Assembly (NCBI GenBank): GCA_026954015.1
Contig: JAIXLP010000008.1
Location: 1-42,299, forward strand
Direction of reading: 5' to 3'
From: Burkholderiales bacterium
GTDB lineage: Bacteria; Pseudomonadota; Gammaproteobacteria; Burkholderiales; Burkholderiaceae_C
Length of the DNA stretch: 42,299 nt
The notes beneath the pieces were generated by a model, which saw only the letters and a list, made by a program, of their open reading frames with translations, was not told the DNA's origin and did no database searches. The translations under genes and the position numbers were made by a program. Positions 35,521-42,299 of this stretch are shown here, piece by piece. How positions within the stretch are numbered: position 1 is the first letter of the stretch; every line of letters begins with the position of its first letter.

Positions 35521-36405
35521 TCACCAGGGCGCCATCGTGTGCAGCGGAATGTCGTGCGCACGGGCGATGGCGTCGAGCTGGGCACGTGTCTGCAGGCGCA
35601 GGTAGCGCGCGACGGCGGTTTGCGTCGCTGGTGCCCGCGGGTCGGTGTCGGCCGGTAGCCCGAGCAGCGCGTAGACGCGGGCCGCGAAGTGCGGTTCGAG
35701 CGCGGCCAGCGCCACGCGGCCATCGGCGCACGGGTAGACGCGGTAGCCTGCGTGCGCGCCCCCCACATCGCCATGTGGCCCCGTCAGTCCCCACGTGCGC
35801 GGCAGGCCGAGCCAGTCGGCCGCATCGGCCAGCGCAACCTCGATGCAACTGCCCAGGCCGGTGTGCGCGCGCGCCAGCTGGGCCTGCAACACCGCTTCGC
35901 TGGCCATCAAGGCACCGCCCATGTCCGCGAACAGCGTCGCGGGCATGGAGACGTCGGTGACCAGCCCCGCTTGCGCAAGGTAGGTCAGGTCGTGCCCGGG
36001 CGCTTCGGCGGCGCTGCCCCGCGCGCCGACGATGCGCACGAGCGATAGCTGCGGGTAGGTGACGTGCAGCGTGGGCCAGGCGAGGCCCAGCTTGGCCAGC
36101 GCCGAGGGGCGAAACGACGTGATGAGCACGTCGCAGCGTGCAAGCTCCGCCTGCAGCGTGGCCTGCCCTTCGGGGGTCTTCAGGTCGGCGTGCAGCACCT
36201 GCACGCCGTCGTGCAGCGTGGCGTAGGCCGCCGGACAGTACAGGCCCATCGGGTCGCTGCTCGATGCGCCGGGGCGGGGTGGGGGCTCCATCTTGGTGCA
36301 CTGCGCGCCCATCTGTCGACAGCGCATGAGCGCCGCGGGGCCGGGCAGGTTCAGTGCCAGGCTCAGGACGCGGATTCCTTCGAGAGGCTGGATTGTCGCT
36401 GGCAT
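35521..36405 (-). CDS. Class III (CaiB/BaiF family) CoA-transferase, short form
   Basis: A 294-residue member of the formyl-CoA transferase / alpha-methylacyl-CoA racemase family. Visible: PLEGIRVLSLALNLPGPAAL near the start, PPPRPGASSS, the VLHADLKTPEGQATLQ segment, CDVLITSFRPSALAKLGL, PGHDLTYLAQAGLV, the catalytic-aspartate region ATLFADMGGALMASEAVLQA, and CIEVALADAADWLGL. It is about 70-100 residues shorter than typical members, mostly in the C-terminal part, yet ends cleanly. Substrate unknown. The stop codon directly abuts that of the Sbp-like gene (convergent). It is divergent from the dioxygenase gene across 84 bases. Confidence 0.87.
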   Translation of the reverse strand: MPATIQPLEGIRVLSLALNLPGPAALMRCRQMGAQCTKMEPPPRPGASSSDPMGLYCPAAYATLHDGVQVLHADLKTPEGQATLQAELARCDVLITSFRPSALAKLGLAWPTLHVTYPQLSLVRIVGARGSAAEAPGHDLTYLAQAGLVTDVSMPATLFADMGGALMASEAVLQAQLARAHTGLGSCIEVALADAADWLGLPRTWGLTGPHGDVGGAHAGYRVYPCADGRVALAALEPHFAARVYALLGLPADTDPRAPATQTAVARYLRLQTRAQLDAIARAHDIPLHTMAPW

Positions 36406-36489
36406 AGGGGTATGTGTCGTGGTGGTGATGCGATCGGTGCAAGGCGGCACAATGCCCGCTTCGGGTCTCGCTGTGCAACGGCAGTCTAA

Positions 36490-37368
36490 ATGACGTCTCC
36501 AATTGCTACTCCTGTGCCGTCGGTGGCTCCGCTGACACGGCTGCTCGCGCCCGGGCCGCGCATGCCGTTGCTGTTCGTGGGCCACGGCAGCCCGATGAAT
36601 GCCATCGAGCACAATGCCTGGCGCCAGACCTGGGAGGATCTGGGGCGTGAGTTGCTGGAGCGCGCGCCGCGCCCCGCACTCATCCTGTGCATCTCGGCGC
36701 ACTGGCTCACGCGTTCAGGCTGGTGGCTCACGGGCATGGCGCATCCGCGCACGGTCCACGATTTCGGCGGGTTTCCACGCGAGCTGTTCGAGCAGCAATA
36801 CCCTGCGCCGGGAGCGCCCGAGGTGGCGAGCGCTCTGGCGCAGTGCCTGCGCAGCCCGGCAACGGGGCAGGCGCTGGGTGTGGACGAGCATGAGTGGGGG
36901 CTGGACCACGGTGCCTGGAGCGTGCTCGCCCCGATGTTCCCGCAGGCGGACCTGCCCGTGGTGCAGCTGAGCATGGATTACGACCGCCCCGCAGCCGAGC
37001 ACTTCGCGCTGGGGCAGCAGCTGCGCGCGCTGCGGGATCTGGGCGTGCTCATCGTCGCCAGCGGCAACGTGGTGCATAACCTGCGCGCGCTGCGGCGCGA
37101 CGCCGGCGTCAACGCGACCTACACGTGGGCGAGCGAGTTCGATGCACGCGTGACGCACGCGGTCGAGGCCGAGGACTGGGCGGATCTGGTGGCGTTCCAG
37201 CGCTGGGGTGAGATTGCAGCGCTGGCGCACCCCAGCCACGATCATTTTTTGCCTCTTTTGTACGCCAGCGCCTGTGTGGACGAGCGCGAGCAGCTACGAT
37301 TTTTCAATACCGGGTTTCAGAGCGCGTCGATCTCGATGCGCTCCATGCTGTGGGGCCTGCCGTCCTGA
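36490..37368 (+). CDS. ygiD: DODA-type (LigB superfamily) extradiol ring-cleavage dioxygenase, YgiD-like
   Basis: A 292-residue class III extradiol dioxygenase. Metal ligands are in MPLLFVGHGSPMNAIEHNAW (H32), LCISAHWLTRSG (H71), GNVVHNLRALRRD and HPSHDHFLPLLYAS. Members of this group act on DOPA or other catechols; the natural substrate here is unknown. The first 24 residues are a variable extension before the conserved core. The C-terminal coding region from the HDHFLPLL motif to FFNTG (37243-37308) coincides with a reverse-orientation copy of the dispersed repeat and uses codons unusual for this genome (TTT, TTG, CCT, CTT, CTA, CGA). Start ATG at 36490. Confidence 0.88.
   Translation: MTSPIATPVPSVAPLTRLLAPGPRMPLLFVGHGSPMNAIEHNAWRQTWEDLGRELLERAPRPALILCISAHWLTRSGWWLTGMAHPRTVHDFGGFPRELFEQQYPAPGAPEVASALAQCLRSPATGQALGVDEHEWGLDHGAWSVLAPMFPQADLPVVQLSMDYDRPAAEHFALGQQLRALRDLGVLIVASGNVVHNLRALRRDAGVNATYTWASEFDARVTHAVEAEDWADLVAFQRWGEIAALAHPSHDHFLPLLYASACVDEREQLRFFNTGFQSASISMRSMLWGLPS
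37243..37308 (-). repeat. Dispersed palindromic repeat, copy E (inside the dioxygenase 3' coding region)
   Basis: Read on the minus strand: TTGAAAAATCGTAGCTGCTC, the stem GCGCT...GGCGC, then TGGCGTACAAAAGAGGCAAA and AAAAT. It matches copy F (AGCTGCTCGCGCT) over 13 bases and shares the arm order of the others. It stays in frame within the dioxygenase gene. Confidence 0.6.
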
Positions 37369-37381
37369 GTGGCCGTGTGGC

Positions 37382-37408
37382 GCACCACCGTGGTGCATCG
37401 CGGATAAT
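37382..37408 (+). promoter_or_regulatory. Palindrome and -10 box upstream of aspartase
   Basis: GCACCAC-c-GTGGTGC (37382-37396) is a perfect 7-base inverted repeat directly upstream of GATAAT (37403-37408). It could be an operator overlapping the aspA promoter or a hairpin ending the dioxygenase transcript. The leader to aspA would be about 130 bases. Confidence 0.45.
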
Positions 37409-37545
37409 CGCCAGCCGGTGGTGGCATGGTCATGCGGTCGCTTGCCTGCCGCTGCCCCTCGTCGTTCCGCGCCTTGCGAGCTGTTGTGCGCGCGGGTGGT
37501 CCGGATTCGGCGTGCACCACTTTCGAATCGGAGAACCTGCCTGCC

Positions 37546-38946
<1,401 letters not shown>

Positions 38947-38954
38947 TCCGTCAT

Positions 38955-39000
38955 CCGGGGGCGAGCCCCGGTTGACACTGGTCTCTTGGCCCCTGTGCTA
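38955..39000 (+). promoter_or_regulatory. Hairpin after aspA and promoter of the hemerythrin-like gene
   Basis: CCGGGG-gcgag-CCCCGG (38955-38971) lacks a T run but may act as a weak terminator. Directly after it, a perfect TTGACA (38972-38977) is followed 17-18 bases on by a poor -10 (GTGCTA / TGCTAC). Confidence 0.4.
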
Positions 39001-39041
39001 CGGTGCGCCATCGTTTTGCGCACCGCGCGAGGAGATCGCCC

Positions 39042-39506
39042 ATGGACACGCCCAAGCCCAGCCAGCTGCTCGAAGAGCAGCACCAGCGCATCGACGAGGG
39101 CGTCCAGGGCGCGATGGACGGCAGCGGCGACGCGCAGGAACTGGCGGCGTCGCTGGATCTGCTGCGCCTGCACTTGTACCTCGAAGAGACGGTGCTGTTT
39201 CCGGTGCTGGAGAAGACCGGCCTCACGATGCCGGTCTTCGTGATGCAGCGCGAGCACGGCCTGATGTGGCCGTTGATGGAAAAGCTCGCGCAGGGGTGCC
39301 GCGCCCAGGTCGATCTGGATTCATTGCTCGACGATTGCGAAGAGCTGTTCCAGTTGCTGCAGGTGCACAACCCCAAGGAGGAGCAGATCCTCTACAGCGC
39401 GGCCGACGGCCTGGAAGAGGGCGTGCAGGCGCTGTCCGAGGCGCTGCTTGCCGGGCAGTTGCCCGAGGGCTGGCGCTGCAGGGCGGTGGCGGGCAAGCCG
39501 GCGTAG
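39042..39506 (+). CDS. Hemerythrin-like domain protein
   Basis: A 154-residue four-helix protein with the hemerythrin-type metal-ligand spacing: H in LLEEQHQRID, HLYLEETVLFPVLE, H in QREHGLMWPLMEKLA, and HNPKEEQILYSAAD. These would hold a di-iron site binding O2 or NO, or sensing redox in the cytosol. I choose the ATG at 39042 because GAGGAG lies 7 bases upstream; the ATG-like start at 39003 would place a basic tail before it. Exact role unknown. A single gene between aspA and the DUF937 gene. Confidence 0.85.
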   Translation: MDTPKPSQLLEEQHQRIDEGVQGAMDGSGDAQELAASLDLLRLHLYLEETVLFPVLEKTGLTMPVFVMQREHGLMWPLMEKLAQGCRAQVDLDSLLDDCEELFQLLQVHNPKEEQILYSAADGLEEGVQALSEALLAGQLPEGWRCRAVAGKPA

Positions 39507-39578
39507 CGTTGTCGCCACGGGCGAGAGCAGGTCGCTATCATCCGCGGCATCCCAATTTTTCTGAACAGGAGCCGTGCG

Positions 39579-40262
39579 ATGCAAGCCTCGCTCGTCGATG
39601 ATTTGCTGGGTCAACTCCAGGGGCCGTCGCTCGGCCGTATCGCGCAGCAGCTCGGTACCGATACCGCGAGCGCGAACAACGCGATCGCCGCGGCGCTGCC
39701 CATGCTGGTGGGTGCGCTGGGCAACAACGCGCAGCAGCCTGGGGGTGCCGAAGCGCTGTTCAACGCGTTGCAGCGCGACCACGCGGGCGAGGGTGCCGTC
39801 GATCTCGGCGGCATGCTGGGCGCGTTGCAGGGCGGAGGCGGCTGGGGTGGCACCGCTGGTTCTGGTCTGGGTGGGCTGCTGGGCGGCCTGCTCGGTGGCG
39901 CGGCGCCCGCGGGCCGGCAGATGGATGCCGGCGGCATCCTCGGGCATATCTTTGGCGATGCGCAGTCGCGCGCCGAATCGGGGCTGAGCCAGGCCTCCGG
40001 ACTGCAGGGCGGGCAGGCGGGCAAGCTGCTCATGATGCTCGCGCCCATGGTCATGGCGGCGCTGGCGCAGCGCACGCGCGCGAGCAACCTTGACGCCGGT
40101 GGGCTGGGCCAGGTGCTCGGGCAGGAGCGCGCGCGCATTCAGCAGCAGGGTGGCCTGGGTGGCGGGTTGCTCAATGCGGTGCTCGACCAGAACGGCGACG
40201 GCACCGTCGATCTTGGTGATCTGCTCAAACTCGGCGGCAGCCTGTTCGGCGGGCGGCGTTGA
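39579..40262 (+). CDS. DUF937 (YidB-like) family protein
   Basis: A 227-residue protein of the DUF937 family, function unknown. N-terminal domain: SLVDDLLGQLQGPSLGRIAQ, then QLGTDTASANNAIAAALPML and VGALGNNAQQPGGAEALFNA. A glycine-rich middle (about 85-110) is followed by a helical part, AGKLLMMLAPMVMAALAQRT. The C-terminus has DQNGDGTVDLGD (203-214), which matches the 12-residue calcium loop of an EF-hand or dockerin (D, N, D, T, D, D at 1, 3, 5, 7, 9, 12). A single loop of this type is common in this protein group as far as I recall. No signal peptide. Confidence 0.85.
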   Translation: MQASLVDDLLGQLQGPSLGRIAQQLGTDTASANNAIAAALPMLVGALGNNAQQPGGAEALFNALQRDHAGEGAVDLGGMLGALQGGGGWGGTAGSGLGGLLGGLLGGAAPAGRQMDAGGILGHIFGDAQSRAESGLSQASGLQGGQAGKLLMMLAPMVMAALAQRTRASNLDAGGLGQVLGQERARIQQQGGLGGGLLNAVLDQNGDGTVDLGDLLKLGGSLFGGRR

Positions 40263-40293
40263 GCGCTGCACGCGCATTCGGCACCAGACTCTG

Positions 40294-40356
40294 AGTTTTT
40301 GAGCCAAATCCGGCTCTGGCGCTTATGCAGCAAGCGCGAGCAGCTATCTTTTGAGA
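40294..40356 (-). repeat. Dispersed palindromic repeat, copy F (DUF937 / hppA gap)
   Basis: Read on the minus strand: TCAAAAGATAGCTGCTC, the stem GCGCTTGctgcaTAAGCGC, then CAGAGCCGGATTTGGCTC and AAAAAC. It is the copy closest to the apparent consensus and the best reference for the family. It lies between two convergent genes, beside the hppA terminator. Confidence 0.75.
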
Positions 40357-40389
40357 TATTGCTGCGGAGCTTCGCGGTTCCACCAATGA

Positions 40390-40413
40390 AAAGGCCCGCC
40401 TGACGGCGGGCCT
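40390..40413 (-). terminator. Intrinsic terminator of hppA
   Basis: On the minus strand GGCCCGCC-gtca-GGCGGGCC (40394-40413) is followed by TTTT (40390-40393). It lies 22 bases past the hppA stop. Confidence 0.88.
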
Positions 40414-40434
40414 GTCGGTGGGAAATGCGCTGGC

Positions 40435-42299
40435 TTACATCAGCGTCACTTCCACACGCCGTGCCTGCGGGCCGCTGCCGGCCTGGATGTCGGCGGGCTT
40501 TTGCAGTTCGATGCGATCTTCGGGGACGCCCAGCGCCTTGAGCTTGTCGCGCACGGCTTCGGCGCGCTGCTTGGCGATCTCGGCGTTCTGCGCGGCATTG
40601 CCCGTGGCATCAACGTAGCCGCTGACCACCGCCTTCTTGCCGTTTTGCACACCGGCCACGATGGGCGCGAGCAGCGGGTCGGCGCTGGCCTCGACCGCTA
40701 CCTTGCCGGTGGCGAACAGCAGCACGACCTTTTCGCCCTCGTTCGCCGCCGAGAAGGTCTCGGCCACCGCGACCGCGGCGGTTTGCGTGTCCGCGCTCGG
40801 CGTGGCGGCCGAAACCGCCGTGCCACCGTGCACGCTCACCACGAGCGGCACGATCAAGAGCGCCACGATGTTGATGATCTTGATCAGCGGGTTCACGGCC
40901 GGGCCGGCGGTGTCCTTGTAGGGGTCGCCCACGGTGTCGCCGGTGACAGCGGCCTTGTGCGCATCAGAACCCTTGCCACCATGGTGACCGTCTTCGATGT
41001 ATTTCTTGGCGTTGTCCCAGGCGCCGCCGCCGGTGCACATGCTGATGGCAACGAACAGGCCGGTGACGATGGTGCCCATGAGCAGGCCGCCGAGCGCCTT
41101 GGGGCCCAGCAGCAGGCCGACCAGGATGGGGACAACCACCGGCAGCAGGCTGGGGATCATCATTTCCTTGATGGCCGCGCCGGTGAGCATGCTCACGGCC
41201 TTGCCGTATTCCGGCTTGGCCTTGCCTTCCATGATGCCCTTGATGTCGCGGAACTGGCGGCGCACTTCTTCCACCACCGCGCCGGCGGCGCGGCCGACCG
41301 CTTCCATCGCCATGGCGCCGAACAGGTAGGGGATCAGGCCGCCGATGAACAGGCCCACGATCACCATCGGGTCGGACAGGTCAAACGACACCGCCTGGCC
41401 GAAGGTTTCGAGCTTGTGCGTGTAGTCGGCGAACAGCACGAGGGCCGCGAGACCGGCCGAGCCGATGGCGTAGCCCTTGGTCACGGCCTTGGTGGTGTTG
41501 CCCACGGCGTCCAGCGGGTCGGTGATGTCGCGCACGGCGGAGGGCATTTCAGCCATTTCCGCGATGCCGCCGGCGTTGTCGGTGATCGGGCCGTAGGCGT
41601 CGAGCGCCACGACGATGCCAGCCATGGAGAGCATGGACATGGCGGCGGTCGCCACGCCATAGAGCCCGGCCAGTGAATAGGCGGCCCAGATGGCAATGCA
41701 CACGAAGATCACCGGCCAGGCGGTGGACTTCATCGAGATGCCGATGCCCGCAATGATGTTGGTCGCGTGGCCCGTGGTGCTGGCCTGCGCCACGTGCTGT
41801 ACGGGCTTGTATTGCGTGCCGGTGTAGTACTCGGTGATCCACACGAGCAGACCGGTGAGCACGAGGCCCACGACGCAGGCACCGAAGAGCTTGCCCACCG
41901 CGCCCGTGCCGCCCAGCGCGTTGTCCGGGATGATCCAGGCGGTGACGAAGTAGAACGCGATGAGCGACAGAATGCCGGCGATCGCCAGGCCCTTGTAGAG
42001 CGCGGGCATGACGTTCTTCATGCCGGGGCTGGCCTTCACGAAGAAGGTGCCGATGATGGAGGCGATGATGGACACCGCGCCCAGCGCCAGCGGATAGACC
42101 ACCGCATGCGCCCCGGCGCCCTTGATGAGCAGACCGCCCAGCACCATGGTGGCGATGAGCGTCACGGCGTAGGTCTCGAACAGGTCGGCCGCCATGCCGG
42201 CGCAGTCGCCGACGTTGTCGCCGACGTTGTCCGCGATCACGGCGGGGTTGCGCGGGTCATCCTCGGGGATGCCGGCTTCCACCTTGCCCACGAGGTCGG
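40435..42299 (-). CDS. hppA: Membrane proton-translocating pyrophosphatase, C-terminal part, with OmpA-like extension
   Basis: The 3' 621 codons; the start lies beyond the right edge. The protein hydrolyses pyrophosphate and pumps cations across the inner membrane. Core motifs: [20 protein letters not shown] and [10 protein letters not shown], then [12 protein letters not shown], and [20 protein letters not shown]. The segment [10 protein letters not shown] has lysine where potassium-dependent enzymes have alanine, pointing to the potassium-independent, proton-pumping subclass. After the last helix ([14 protein letters not shown]) there is an unusual extension of about 133 residues: an A/T/S-rich linker and then an OmpA-like domain (40438-40739). 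The gene ends at a strong terminator. Confidence 0.93.
   Translation of the reverse strand, partial: DLVGKVEAGIPEDDPRNPAVIADNVGDNVGDCAGMAADLFETYAVTLIATMVLGGLLIKGAGAHAVVYPLALGAVSIIASIIGTFFVKASPGMKNVMPALYKGLAIAGILSLIAFYFVTAWIIPDNALGGTGAVGKLFGACVVGLVLTGLLVWITEYYTGTQYKPVQHVAQASTTGHATNIIAGIGISMKSTAWPVIFVCIAIWAAYSLAGLYGVATAAMSMLSMAGIVVALDAYGPITDNAGGIAEMAEMPSAVRDITDPLDAVGNTTKAVTKGYAIGSAGLAALVLFADYTHKLETFGQAVSFDLSDPMVIVGLFIGGLIPYLFGAMAMEAVGRAAGAVVEEVRRQFRDIKGIMEGKAKPEYGKAVSMLTGAAIKEMMIPSLLPVVVPILVGLLLGPKALGGLLMGTIVTGLFVAISMCTGGGAWDNAKKYIEDGHHGGKGSDAHKAAVTGDTVGDPYKDTAGPAVNPLIKIINIVALLIVPLVVSVHGGTAVSAATPSADTQTAAVAVAETFSAANEGEKVVLLFATGKVAVEASADPLLAPIVAGVQNGKKAVVSGYVDATGNAAQNAEIAKQRAEAVRDKLKALGVPEDRIELQKPADIQAGSGPQARRVEVTLM
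40438..40739 (-). other. OmpA-like domain fused to the C-terminus of HppA
   Basis: About 100 residues reading [70 protein letters not shown] and ARRVEVTLM at the end. This follows the OmpA C-terminal pattern (beta strand, GYxDxxGxxxxN..., xxRAxxVxxxLxxxGV, RRVEV). The aspartate of GYVD and the arginine of QRA, which bind diaminopimelate in OmpA, are kept. Known M-PPase topology puts the C-terminus in the periplasm. Confidence 0.8.

Noticed and set aside
36036-36046. GCGATAGCTGCGGG resembling the left arm of the dispersed repeat
   Set aside because: No stem or right arm follows, and the codons fit the conserved CoA-transferase segment; chance match.

Overview
The window is a GC-rich chromosomal segment of a betaproteobacterium. 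Gene content and order (rpoH / cutA / ftsY / M16 pair / rsmD / coaD; secB-gpsA; rpsO-pnp; tpiA-secG-tRNA-Leu-nuoA..N; a DUF1178 gene after nuoN) point to Burkholderiales, most likely Comamonadaceae. That placement is inference from gene order and protein similarity by eye. No phage, insertion sequence, CRISPR array or island was seen. Nearly everything is core housekeeping, and no gap between genes exceeds 300 bases.

Layout. 1-5871: the 5' part of rpoH (minus) behind a promoter overlapped by a CIRCE-type operator, then cutA, ftsY (minus), a catalytic/non-catalytic pair of M16 peptidases, rsmD and coaD. 5935-10952 (all minus): gpmA, a ctpA-type S41 protease, a MoeB/ThiF-type adenylyltransferase and an FMN-binding glutamate-synthase-like protein. 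11187-13489 (plus): rhodanese, glutaredoxin 3, secB, gpsA. 13552-16891: tRNA-Arg(ACG), a small secreted protein of unknown function, rpsO and pnp. 16962-19151: an NAD(P)H quinone oxidoreductase, tpiA, secG. 19286-33866: tRNA-Leu(GAG) followed by a complete 14-gene nuoA-N operon for respiratory complex I, with several start/stop overlaps. 33863-42299: a 25-codon mini-ORF, a DUF1178 gene, a sulfate-binding-protein-like gene lacking the usual ligand residues, a class III CoA-transferase (minus), a DODA-type dioxygenase, aspartase, a hemerythrin-like protein, a DUF937 protein, and the 3' part of hppA (minus).

What stands out. (1) A dispersed imperfect-palindrome repeat of about 55-65 bases occurs six times. 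One copy forms most of the Sec signal peptide of the second M16 protein, another lies in the C-terminal coding region of the dioxygenase, and a third supplies the last codon and stop of the glutamate-synthase-like gene. (2) The membrane pyrophosphatase carries a C-terminal OmpA-like domain that should lie in the periplasm. (3) The Sbp-like protein has lost the conserved sulfate contacts. (4) The rpoH promoter is embedded in a CIRCE operator, tying sigma-32 to HrcA. (5) A 25-codon ORF is overlap-coupled between nuoN and the DUF1178 gene.
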